From Cycas panzhihuaensis (Eukaryota; Cycadophyta), in NCBI GenBank assembly GCA_023213395.1, contig CM041465.1, positions 234,553,741 through 234,617,740 of the forward strand: 64,000 nt of DNA. Direction: 5' to 3'. Below, one piece after another: positions 46,310 to 57,133 of the stretch (position 1 is the stretch's first letter; the number at the start of each line of letters is the position of its first letter). Below the pieces are notes generated by a model, which was not told where the DNA came from, made no database searches, and saw nothing but the letters and a program-made list of their open reading frames with translations. The position numbers and the translations under genes are program-made.

Positions 46310-49063
46310 TGTTTCCCAGCTTCCGGGAATGGATACAGAGAGGTCGACTTAGGTAAGTGTAGGTATGTTTCTCACCTTATTTTTGTTTTCTTTTATGAGG
46401 AGTATTTGCTTGCATGTTATGTTTTCGTAGATGGTTTGCACCACCTACACCTATTTAGCCTATGACGACTATAGTGGGGGCACACTTCCAACAAGTGTGG
46501 CACTTTGGTGGCTGCATCACTTCCTGCAATTTGCCCTACTCCCCTTAAGACTTGCTTGATCAGTATGGCGATCACCCGTATGTTGACTTATCGCCATTTG
46601 GTCTCCTTATTACATCATTGAGTCCCATGATGGCCTTTCTTGTGGCTCTCGATCTGTTATTTGCCTCTAGGTAGGTGGGCTTGCCCCCCTGCCAGCCTCC
46701 TAGTACACCTGGTCCACAGCCTTGACTAGCTATTTAGGCCAGTTTAGTCTTCTGGTCCCGTGCCACAGCAAATTTCGTGGTACTACGAAGTTTACCGTGG
46801 TATCGTAAAGTTTCTCGTAGTGCGATTGTTATAATTTATTTTTTAAAACCACTATGGCAATTCTTGCATTTATTGCAAAATTTCCACATGTCTTTTGACC
46901 CACCTTAGTGCCAACCAAGCCCTAATCACTTGATTAGGGTTGGGGCTGAGTATTTAAGCCCATCTCAACTCATTTTTAGGATCTTTTTTGCTCTCTTTTG
47001 AAGGATTACTAAGGAAAAATACCCTGCTGTCTACTCTCTTCTACTGCTCTGCTATATTTCCAAGACACAAGAATCGCTCTTGACTGACTCTCCTTTGGCT
47101 TCACTGTGACATCTTCACAGCTCATTGCACACCTTGGAGAGGGCCTCCTTGAGGAGTTTTTAGGGTCTCCTTGCCTAGGTAGTCACCAAGTGGTCTCAAA
47201 AGCAGGATTTCTTCTAGCCATCTTAGCAGGGGCTCCATAAGCCTTTCCTCAAATTTTCCAGCCTCTTTTCAGTAGGCTTTTACAAAGGAAAATGCCTCCC
47301 ACTTTCTCTAAAGGTATTTATTGGTTTAAAGTCCTTCCTTTATCCAGTTTATGCCTAGTTTTGTATGTTTTTCACTAATTTGTCTTATCTTGTTTCAAGG
47401 GTTGTTTCTTGCCTTTCCCTTTGACTTTTTTTCTCTACTATTTAGGCCTTTTTCTTATGTTTCACACCCAGGATAGTGGTCAAAGAGGGCTCCATAAGGT
47501 TTGGGATAGAGCTGGGTGGATTCCATACCACCTTTACGCTCCCTAAGAGGCTCCTGCCCTCTAAACCTTTCTCTTTGCCCTCGTGTTGTTCTTGGAGTGG
47601 GCAAGGGATTAGTAGGCTATTTCTAGCCACTGAAATCAGCATTGGCACCTGTTATAGTGCTGGTTTGTAGGCCCATTTCCCTCATCTAGGTAACGCATAA
47701 GCCTCGGTTACTTTTCTTAGCTTAGCCCTTCTCTCAATGGGCTGGTTTGCTTCCTATAGCACTCCGGCTTGTTGAGGGCTTCTTTGGGCTCTTTTCCACC
47801 TCTACTACCCTAGTTTCTAGCTAGTTGTACAGCCATACCCTCACTGCCTTATGGCTTCTTGAGGGAGGGTAAGGGTGCTCTTTATGGGAGGTGGGCCACT
47901 CTGAGGCTTATCTATCTACTTACCATTCATTTGAGTAGTTTTTACCATAGATTATTGCTACAACCTTGTGATTCATGAGCACTAATATATATGTATAGAG
48001 ATTTATTTTTGGTATATATATACATGTGTTATTAGAACTCCACCTTGTGTTGCTAGCCCCCTTTCTCTGGAAAGGAATATTTACACTTACTTGTAGGTAC
48101 ACAGAGGACGTAAAGGAATTTTCCCTTTCTCTCTCTCTCCCAGGTAAGTGCATTTACTCGTATTTTATTATAGCACCTTATTTTCTGCTATTACTTTCCT
48201 TTTCCTTTTTGGGCACTTTAGTGTTGCTTTCCAGGGAAGGTAAGGAAGCCCCACGCTTCACCCTACTGTGACCCCTCTTTTACTGTGCTTCATGGAGCGA
48301 TTTAGACACCTTGTGGGGGCATTGTCGCTTCAATCGCGTCTTCATTCTGGGTATATATTCTTGCTTCGTTTCACTCTCTTTCTTTTAAAAAGGATTTGCA
48401 TGGTAGTAATTAGACCACATAAAAGGAAAAGGGGATCAACTCTTTCTTTTTACATTCTGTATGTGATATTTTATATGCCATACCTATTGTAGGAAAGGGT
48501 TTTAGGAAGTTCTTCTCTTTAGCCTTTCCTTTTAGTTTGTGAACTTCGCCCTTACCCTCTTGGCTTGTCATATTTGGTTTAGTTTACTTGTGTGTGCCCT
48601 AGCACCCTCTTTTTCTCTTGATTTCTCTTTCAAAGGGGGGAACTCTTAATCGATTAATCGTTCCCACTCCCTTCATCTTCCCTTGGTTTCTTTCGCCCAA
48701 CTGAGTAAACAAGAAGGTCTTAACCATAGGCTATTTACCTACTTTGCCTCTACTCATTTCCCTCTACTATAGGGAAACCCTTAAGGGATTCTCTTCCTTT
48801 CCTTCCGGCCATCCAAGGGTGGGAGGATTCTTCTCCAGGATCTATCCAGGCTACTTTTCCACCTCCCCTCTTCCTAGTTGAAGTGGGGAACCACCTTTAG
48901 GTAGTTGGGTACCATCTGCAGGTCCCAAACTTGCGCTCCAGTGCACGGGGTGCCCTATGTGGTACTTGCCTTGCTTGTAGGTTCCTATTTGTACCTGATA
49001 GTGTCATCGATCATCCTTGCTATCCCTACGTAGCTAAGTGGTTATCCCATAGATACGCATCCA
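46310..49063 (+). repeat. 5' LTR of element B
   Basis: Starts TGTTTCCCAGCTTCCGGG and ends GCATCCA, one base before the PBS. TATTTAAG at 46951-46958 is the likely core promoter, preceded by a dyad CTAATCA-CT-TGATTAG at 46922-46937. A perfect 5' splice-site consensus CAG/GTAAGTG occurs at 48141-48150 and again in the 3' LTR near 62203. Confidence 0.9.
46922..46958 (+). promoter_or_regulatory. LTR promoter of element B: dyad plus TATA-like box
   Basis: The dyad CTAATCACTTGATTAG (7-bp arms, 2-bp spacer) lies 13 bp upstream of TATTTAAG. The same arrangement, slightly altered, is in the other B LTR (60967-61003) and upstream of TATAAAAAC in the C LTRs. Confidence 0.55.
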
Positions 49064-49064
49064 C

Positions 49065-49084
49065 TAGCGACCATACTAGGGACT
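49065..49084 (+). other. primer binding site of element B
   Basis: TAGCGACCATACTAGGGACT. TGG has become TAG, and a CTGGGG-type stretch has become CTAGGG; both are G-to-A changes relative to the family consensus. Confidence 0.78.
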
Positions 49085-49324
49085 TGCTAGTAAGGGAGCT
49101 AGTCTTCATCCCTTTTCTGCTGGTATTGCTACCTGCTTGTGGTTCCTCTCACTTCATCTCCTTCGTTGGGTAGCCCCCAATGTGCACTCCTTGTCACCCT
49201 TTCTTCCTTCTAAAGTGTCAGTTAGCTTTGTATGCGACACTTTTCTCGTCGCTTATGCAGCTTACCTCCATTGTTAGAAGATCTTGAGTATCATCCTGTT
49301 TCATCGTCGAATTCCAATTCAACT

Positions 49325-51540
49325 ATGGAAGGATACCTTTCTGATTGGGCCTACCATGCATTTGCATCGGGAACTCACGAATTCCTTACATCTATTCTAG
49401 GATCCACCCAAGAGGGTGATGATCATCTTTTCTACCCAGATGACCAACATCACTCACTCGACATCTATCCTTCTACCCATGTGGTAGAAGACCCTCTTTC
49501 TCTTGAGATTTACCATTTGATTGGTGATTCTTACGAGGAGCGCCCTAAGGGGTCTACGTCATTTGAGGTCCCATCCACCTCTTATGGTCACGTAGATACC
49601 CCTCTCGCTAATGTAGTTGAAGCTATTAGCAAGTGCTTTCAAGCGGCTCGCCTTCAATCATGTCCCAAGTGGTTTGAAGATGTTTTGTGTGGTGGAGCAC
49701 CTTCTTCATCTGCTCCTTTATCACCTTCTTCATCTGCACTTGCTTCTCCTACTACGAGTAACCTTTTCATTCCTATGTATTCATCCCGCTCGATTCCTAC
49801 ACTGACCTTGGGGATGAATGTCGTACCTTCCATCCCTTGCCATGGTCCTAGTTCTTCGAGACCTTCTCGTAGTATGTCTTTCCCTCAGTTGAAGGTTAGC
49901 ATACCCTTTCCTAGCCAAGCTAATGTGCCATCCCCTAATGTGGCACATGAGTTCCCTAGTAGGCCTATGGATCCTACTAACTCTTTAGCCATTATTCATG
50001 TAGGACCTGCTCCTACATATCCCCAAAACCAACCTATTGGTCCTTCCTTTTTCACAACCCTAGGTTACACTTCTTAACCTTAGGGGTAGGGTAAAGGGAA
50101 CAACATTTTAGCTTATGGTGTAGACCTGCTACACCCATATGGGGTTGCACCACCTGCGGGTGGCCCATATGGGAAAAACTTAGTTCCACACCCTCTTTTT
50201 CTGCCATCTAGCGTAGCCTCTTTCACTGTGCCTTCACAAGGGAACCCACCTCCCTTTCAAGGTGCTTATCCCCAAGCCCCCTTCTAGCAAGGGGTATTTT
50301 CTCAAGGAGGGATGGGTTTGCCACCCCCATCCGTTCCTTGTTCACTACCTACTACATCATTTATTGATCCTACAGTCCAGGCAAGGGCACGTCCCTTCAT
50401 AGACTATAGGTCGACACCACTATCCATTAAGGCATTAAGAACTAATATGCTGCTTCATCCTCCCAAAGTTCCTAGATTTGATGAAACTTCCTCGCAAGAC
50501 CCAGTAGAATATGTGCATAGTTTTTCTATGGCATGTATTGATTACTGGGCTTACGACCATATCTTAATAAAATTATTTCCTCGATCTTTGCAGGGTGATG
50601 CCCTTAAGTGGTTTTATCGCCTCCCTGCCCACTCTATCTTTTCATTCTAGTAATTGGTGGACGAATTCATCAACTACTTTGATGTAGCTCGTTCATTTGA
50701 GAGTGGGATGAAGTCCCTCCTATCACTCAAACAAGGTCATGATGAGATGAATTGTGACTTTGTGTGACGATTTTACGACCTTCTTCACTCCACTAAAGCC
50801 ATGTTGTCCAAGGAGTTGAAGAGAGACCTTTTTATTAATGCACTTTGTCTTGAAGTACATGTGGAAGTCCTCAAGATGGGGGCAACCACATACGACTTTG
50901 CAATTGCAAGGTGCTTAGTGTTTGAGGCTATTGAGATCCAGGCTGGACTCAAGAAGCCTCTCAAGCTCTCACAGCGATGTGAGGTACCACCTCCAACTAA
51001 AGAGATTAAACCCTAACAATCTTCTAGGTCTTCTTCTCATCCAATTGAGAAGACCTTAGATCCGCTTACTCCTGCCATATGTTCATTCAAACATACGATG
51101 AAGGAGCTCAAACTTCAAGACCCTTCATCCCTAACTTCTAACAAATAAATTCAACATGCTACCTAAGCTTCTCTCCCTAGGAATGGAAATGCCTAGTCCT
51201 CTCAAGCAAGGAAGATAGATCCCTCACTTGAGAAGAAGTGGTGCTCCATTCATGGGGAGTGCTTCCACAATGACCCACATTATAGGGCCCAGCATCCTAA
51301 GGATACCCCTCGATATGACTCATCCCCTAAACGGGCCTCAAGGCCTAATCTAGACCAATCAGTCCATAATGATATGTTCCCTAAGCATGGGCAACGTGAT
51401 CACAACACTCAATCCAAAAATAACTAGAACCGAGGAAGATCACCAAATTCCCATCCTTCTCGCGATAAAGGAAAGGGTGTTCAGGATTCATCCTCTTCCT
51501 CTTGTTCCCCTAACCGACACACTCCATCACCTTCGCAGTT
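49325..51540 (+). pseudogene. gag of element B
   Basis: An open frame runs 49232-50077; the family start is ATG 49325 (MEGYLSDWAYHAF), shared with C and D. The Ser/Pro-rich N-terminal part is followed by the capsid: TPLSIKALRTNMLLHPPKVP and TSSQDPVEYVHSFSMACIDY. After two consecutive stops at 50648-50653, where two Gln codons are expected (CAG, CAA), come LVDEFINYFDVARSFESGMK and KELKRDLFINALCLEVHVEV. KKWCSIHGECFH (51236-51271) is a zinc-binding-like motif. Stops at 50075-50290, 50766, 51015, 51146-51195 and 51425 are all explicable from CAA, CAG or CGA. The frame never changes. Confidence 0.88.
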
Positions 51541-52330
51541 GCAGAATAAGGGAAAGAAGGTGATCCAAATGCTTGAGGCTACTCCTTCGTATGCCCTTAC
51601 TCAGTCTCAAGCCACCAAAGAAGCAGCTGGCGCTTCTTCTTCTACTCCTTTTGATCCTCTTCCAGAGAACCTTCCTTTAGAAGTGTCTCTTTTTCCCAAG
51701 GCCATTTCCATGCATCCAGGTCATTATGATTTTCGAAGGGCACTTACCCAATCTACTATAAAAGGTAAGCCTTTCTCCATCATTGACGAACTCCATACCG
51801 TCGCTGCGGGAATGTCCTTGATGGATATTTTGAGGAGTTATCCTAAGCAGCAGGCTCTTCTTTTAGAAGCTTTAGGATCAAATGACGTGCCTGTCCATAC
51901 TTTGGGTGTCACCCAAAGTTGCAAGCCTGTTATTTCTTTTGATCCTAAGGACCTTTCTCCTGTGTGTGAAAGGGAATGTCAGTGAAACTTCCCATTCACC
52001 ATTACCATCGATACACTTGACTGTACCCTGCGAAAGACTGTTGTCAACAATAGTTCTTTCGTGAATTCCATGCCCTTGCGTGTCATGCAAGAGCTTGGTA
52101 TTTCTTCCTTGGAACCTATTCCATGACGATGCTAAGGCTATGACAGTAGCAAAAAGACCCCATTAGGATCTGTTGCGATCCCATTCACTCTTGAGGGCAA
52201 GACTGTCCTCACTGACATTGTAGTCCTCAACATCAACATCGACTATAACATTCTCTTAGGTTGACCATGGCTTGACTAGATGGGAGCCGTGTGTTTGACT
52301 CTCTAGGGGCAACTTAAATTCGTCCATGAT
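51541..52330 (+). pseudogene. protease region of element B
   Basis: After a Lys/Ser-rich stretch the frame reads PFSIIDELHTVAAGMSLMDI, then TVVNNSSFVNSMPLRVMQEL and ISSLEP. The active-site Asp-Asn-Gly is Asn-Asn-Ser here, so the protease is dead. VVLNINIDYNILLG, then stop, PWLD, stop, MGA corresponds to the second conserved block, with CGA-to-TGA and CAG-to-TAG changes judged against element A, which keeps WLDQMGA. Same frame as gag. Confidence 0.85.
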
Positions 52331-52336
52331 GGATGA

Positions 52337-53122
52337 ATGAGGGTTGTTTCCCATGAACGTCCACTTGCCAAACAAAGTCATCCTGTTAATCAGGTAAACC
52401 AGGGCCCTTCTACTCATGCCTCGGCTTGCTCCATTGGTATACCCAATCCATCTCGTATTGAAGAAGATCCCATATCTTCTTTTCCTAGTCTCACGCGTTT
52501 CACTCCTATTGGCATTGGGAGCTATGGGTACCTCACCTCGTTTAGTGATGATGAGTCTTACGATGAGGACGAGGATTATCTTCACCTCATTTCCTTCCTC
52601 TACACTAATAGGTTGTGTCCCTCCCATTCTATATCCCCATCTAGAACCTCTCTCATTGGTGGGACTAGTCACTCTTCTGTGTCGTATGTCATTACTCGTG
52701 TCGACTCATCTGTTATCAGTTCTTCCTCTTCATCACCTCCCACAGGTGATGGCTTCAAAGAACAACCTTTTGCTCCTTCTGAGGAGCCCCTACTTGACTC
52801 TCCCTTAGAGTTTGTCAGGGATGTTGGGAAACCCAATGACCATCACGGTCCCGTTGCCCTCACTTCCTCTAACACTTCATCTATTCAGAGTAAGGTCATC
52901 CATGGGGTGGATTACTTCAAAGATGATGAAGCTTTGCTTGAGCACCTAGCAGGCTTCGTGCCTAACCTTCCTTCTAGTCACCATACGCTTGGCCACCAGA
53001 GGATCCTTTCGATTGGGTCCACACTCACTGACCCAATCCTGTCCCCTATTCCACCTCTTCCTGTTGACCTTGCCCCTCTCCACTTCGAGGAGGGGAATGC
53101 CATGTACATGGGGGAAACCTAG
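52337..53122 (+). pseudogene. protease-RT linker of element B
   Basis: A 261-codon open stretch, Ser/Pro-rich with an acidic patch (SDDESYDEDEDY). It contains LTRFTPIGIGSYGYLTSFSD, shared with A. No catalytic motif; a spacer in the polyprotein. It ends at a TAG before DIVLASGKVIK, where the RT module begins. Confidence 0.75.
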
Positions 53123-53131
53123 GACATAGTC

Positions 53132-54000
53132 TTGGCCTCTGGCAAGGTCATTAAGGTTAGGATGGAATGCTCTCCTAATGAGGTAAGGGAGTACTCCCTT
53201 TTGTTCCAGGAGTTTCAGGATGTCTTTACATGGGATTATTCTAAGATGAAGGGAATTGACCCCTCCGTTGTTACTCATAATCTCACCACCATCCCTGGTG
53301 CCTGCCCCGTGCACCAGAAGCAGCGTCCTCTTCATCCTAAGCTCTCAGCCACCCTTAAGATGGAGGTTGAAAAGCTGTTGGATGCTAGACTCATCACCTC
53401 CATCAATTACCCAAAGTGGGTATCCAACATTGTTCCTATTGCTAAAAAGAACGAGGCCATCTGTATATGCATCAATTTTCGTGATATTAACAACGCTTGT
53501 CCTAAGGATAACTTTCCACTCCCTTTCATCGATTAAATCATTAATTGAACCACTAGATTTGAAGTTATGTCCTTAAGGGATAGCTTCTCTGGTTACAACC
53601 AGATCTAGATATCTCCTGAAGACTGCCACAAGATGGCCTTCACCACCCCATGGGGTACCTTCGCCTATAAGGTGATACCCTTCAGTCTTAAAAATGTAGG
53701 TGCTACTTATCAAAGAGTGATGCATTTCATCTTCCATGACCTCATCGATAACACCTTGGAGGTTTTCATGGATGACATGATGGGTCTCTCATGTGTCAGG
53801 GCCCATCATCCCTTCGACTTATGGGCTATCTTAACGTGATGCCACAAGTATCATGTTAGCCTAAACCCACTCAAGTGTGTGTTTGCTATCACTTCGGGCA
53901 AACTCCTTGGATTTCTTATGTCAAAACAAGGAATCCAAATTGACCCTGATAAAGTCAAGGCAATCCTTAACATGTCACCTCCTAGAACCCAATGACAGAT
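53132..54000 (+). pseudogene. reverse transcriptase of element B
   Basis: VEKLLDARLITSINYPKWVS, NIVPIAKKN, INFRDINNACPKDNFPLPFI and MAFTTPWGTFAYKVIPFSLK are the Tat/Ty3-gypsy RT blocks in order. The catalytic box VFMDDMMG (53762-53785) keeps both Asp. Then KCVFAITSGKLLGFLMS follows. Stops: TAA and TGA after PFID, TAG in QI-stop-ISPED, and TGA twice near 53838 and 53994. All are in one frame with gag and the protease. Confidence 0.92.
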
Positions 54001-54004
54001 CAAG

Positions 54005-54628
54005 TTGTTCCTAGGTAGGCTTGGTTTACTCAGGCACTTTCTGGCAGACTTCGCCGTGAGTGTCAAACCCCTCACAAACCTATTGAAGAAGGGAGCTCCT
54101 TTTGTTTGGTCTAAAAAGACCCAACAAGCCTTCGAAGGACTTAAGGAAGCCCTTGCTTCTGCTCCTACATTAGTGCCCCCTCACTTTGATAGGCCCTTCA
54201 TTCTTTATGCCTCGGTATGTGAGTCCACAGGTGCTATGTTGGCTTAGGAGGATGACTCAGGAGTCGAGAGGGCTATTGATTTTATCATTCACATTCTCAT
54301 GGATGTTGAACTTAACTACTCTCCTGCCAAGAAGGAATGTCTCTCCTTGGTCTACGTGACCAAGAAGTTTAGACATTACTTACTTGGCAATACCACCAAG
54401 GTGATCGTCCAGTCTGATTCCTTGCGATACTTACTCACTCATTCAGATTTGACAGATAGGGCTGGCCATTGGGCTGTCCTACTTCAAGAGTTTAACCTTC
54501 ATATCACTAACCAAAAATTGAAGAAAGGAATGGTAGTGGCTGAGCAGCTCGCAGACGCCCCTATTCCTAACTCTCTTGATACTCTCGTCGATGATTCTCT
54601 CCCTGATGAGGTCATCTTGACTATTTAG
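54005..54628 (+). pseudogene. RT connection and RNase H of element B
   Basis: KPLTNLLKKGAPFVWSKKTQ, then AFEGLKEALASAPTLVPPHF and FILYASVCESTGAMLA, then a TAG where A has Gln, then EDD. LNYSPAKKECLSLVYVTKKF and RHYLLGNTTKVIVQSDSLRY follow. The first catalytic Asp (YDAS) is Ala-Ser-Val here and also missing in A. This fits a degenerate first RNase H in a lineage that has an additional archaeal-type one. Same frame throughout. Confidence 0.88.
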
Positions 54629-54659
54629 GGCGTCCCTCCTCATCCACTCATCGATAATG

Positions 54660-55821
54660 AGTGGTATGGTGACATAGTGTAGTATCTCATGTAACAGTAA
54701 TACTGCCCTGATGCTAGTAGTAAGGTTAGATCTCGTATTCAGACTCCAGCTAGGAAATACTTCCTCATGGATGAAGTATTGTACAAGAGGTCCTTTGATG
54801 GGATCCTCCTCCACTGCGTCAACACTGACAAAGCTAACCAAATACTCTGCGAATGCCACCATGGTATTTATGGGGGCCAGTCTATGGCCCAGAGGATCCT
54901 TCGTATGGGTTACTTTTGGCCATCCCTTTTCAAAGAACATGCTAACATCTCCCATGTGCCTTCTGAGGCCCTCTACCCCATCATCCCTCCATGGCCTTTC
55001 ACTCAGTGGGGGCTAGACCTCATTAGAGCTATCTCTCCACCTTCTTCATCATAGCACAAGTTTATCTTGACTACTAGAGAATACTTTACCAAATGGGCAG
55101 AGGCCATTCCCCTAATTACTACTCCTGGTAAAACGATAGCTAACTTCATTTACCAGTATATCATTTGTTGTTTCGGGATTCCAAATATCTTAATCACTGA
55201 CAATGGAACCCCCTTTTATAATAAGGAGATGGATGAGCTTTGCGAGAAGTTCAAGATTTCTCACAAAATGTCTTCTCCTTACTACCCCCAGGCAAATGGT
55301 TAGGTAGAGTCATTCAATAAGACTCTCGTTAATATCCTAAAGAAAACTGTGGCTCAGTCTCAGAAAAACTGGCACCTCTAGCTTCCTTTTGCTTTGTGGG
55401 CTTATTGCACCTCTATCTATTCCACCATGGGAATGACCCCATTCTCCCTGGTTTATGGTACGGAGGTGGTACTCCTATTTGAGGTCTCATCGATGAGGAG
55501 TCGATCCACCAGGCTTGCTTCCTAGACCTCGAGGCTTTGGACGAGAGATGTTTAGCTACTTATTAGGCTAACCTGGCATCCAAAGCTCACTTATAAAGGA
55601 CCTACGATAAACATCTTTGATCTTGTCTTTTGTTTCCTGAGGACCACATCCTCAAATTAGAATATCTTCATGATTGTTTGATTAAATTCAAACCTAGATG
55701 GGTTGGCCCCTTCGTCATTATCGAAACCCTTGGTAATGGTGCTTATAGGATTGCCACCCTAGAAGGTCTTGAATTTGAGAAAGCTGTTAATGGGAAATTC
55801 CTTAAGAAGTTTTACTCGTGA
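54660..55821 (+). pseudogene. integrase of element B
   Basis: The zinc-finger region is partly recognisable (ILCECHHGIYGGQSMAQRIL). The core has WGLDLIRAI (first Asp), ITDNGTPFYNKEM (second Asp) and YYPQANG-stop-VESFNKTL with the catalytic Glu kept. Stops fall at Gln-like codons (TAG at about 54680, 55052, 55301, 55379). The only frame change in the polyprotein is at about 55475-55490. The C-terminal part, in the next frame, reads PEDHILKLEYLHDCLIKF, RWVGPFVIIETLGNGAYRIA and FEKAVNGKFLKKFYS, then a normal TGA stop. Confidence 0.9.
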
Positions 55822-56439
55822 CCTTGTTGTCACCTCACCCACACTCTGAAATGAGCCTAAACTACCGTCTTAAGTTTGTCCCCATTCCTCCCAACCACAG
55901 GTAGAATGATGACTTAGGATGGCCTCGTCATCTTCTTCTGGTTCCTCCTGCGGAACCTGTGTTCCTAGTTCCTTTAGGACCTTGTCTTCCTATTTGGGCA
56001 TCCCCCAATTAGGATGACACTCTGGAGTATCGTTACTCCCCCTCTCGCTCGATATTTCCTTTGTATATCCTGCTATGCTCCTCTATGGACATGCATGCCA
56101 CCCTATTTCCTAACCCCACATATGTCTACCACCTCTACTCATGGTGGTCGTGTGTACTCCTGTTAGGTATATGGCCATGTATGGAAGGAAATATGTGCAT
56201 CATATAACAAACCATCTATATCATATATAATAAAACATACATATCAAATGGGTTACCAATTGCCCCATCTATATATATACATCAAAAGCATGTGTCATGT
56301 CATATATATGGTGTGGTACATCCTCTATGGGAAGCTGGTGTCCTTACAGGGGGGTACAATCATATGACTCTATACATGTGACCCCCTGGTGGCCCGTGCT
56401 TTCCCCTATCAAAACAAATACAATGCACGTATCCTATTC
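55822..56439. other. element B, interval between integrase and antisense PMD gene
   Basis: Shared with C 33456-34155 and A 15011-15760. Contains AT-rich stretches (TATATATA around 56270). No coding motif. Confidence 0.55.
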
Positions 56440-57020
56440 TACTGTTGCCCTACTCCTGGGGCACCATCTCCTGGTTGGTGTGATCCCTCTCCTAGGGACC
56501 ACATCCCTCCGAGGCTCCTCCTGGGCCTCTGCAAGCTCCCTACCTCGCTCCCCTCATCATGTGGCCGCCTCGGTGTTGTCATCACCGTGTGGGTATGTGT
56601 CCTGCTCTGGCTCGACCTCGATACCACCTAATCCAACAACTGATCATATCGGGCCTGGATACAATCTCTCTCACTCTCCACTCCTTGGAGATGCTCCTCT
56701 AGAACTGCTATCCAGATCCTTCTCTCTGCATCTCCACCTGCTCCTCCCTGAGCCTCTAGAGCCTATACGTGACCCCGCAATATGTCCCGCTCACTCCGAG
56801 CCTCATCCAACTCCCGCTGTAGCTGCCCCCTAAATGTTACATACTCTTGGGACTCTGCAGCCTATATATCTCGCCCTCATTAATGGGGTGAATGCTGCCA
56901 TGTGGGCACCTGTCGATCTAGGTGTGTCCTTGATCTGGATGGGCGACTGCCCCTCCACATACACTTGAGGGAACATCTCCCTCACCATTGCCTCTACCAA
57001 CTGTCTAACCTCTACAGTAC
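56440..57020 (-). pseudogene. antisense PMD gene of element B, C-terminal exon
   Basis: Minus strand: TVEVRQLVEAMVREMFPQVY, then VEGQSPIQIKDTPRSTGAHM. After one frameshift the next frame reads QLQRELDEARSERDILRGHV and EEHLQGVESERDCIQARYDQ, a coiled-coil-like region rich in Glu, Arg and Leu. The exon begins right after the acceptor GATCACAG and restores the split Gly codon (phase 1). Confidence 0.7.
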
Positions 57021-57133
57021 CTGTGATCCATCATGCCATGTATCAGTACATGTCCATGGATATCAAATTAACCAAAATCAAACTACATATTTATCTGGCA
57101 ATCAAACGATGATGGGAAATAGCTATGTCTCAC
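57021..57133 (-). other. intron of the antisense PMD gene (element B)
   Basis: 113 bp from GTGAGAC to CACAG on the minus strand, with stop codons inside. It has the same position, donor sequence and phase as in element C. An intron in the antisense gene would not be spliced from the element's own plus-strand genomic RNA, which explains how it survives retrotransposition. Confidence 0.72.

Noticed and set aside
47442-48492. Short frames inside the 5' LTR of element B, repeated at 61412-62554
   Set aside because: They are repeated because the LTR is repeated; the copies differ by stops and non-conservative changes, and no family is recognised.
49617-54955. Second-frame and antisense open frames over gag-pol of element B (for example 52256-52672 and 54479-54955 on the minus strand)
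   Set aside because: Shadows of the well-supported gag-pol frame; they show no motif of their own.
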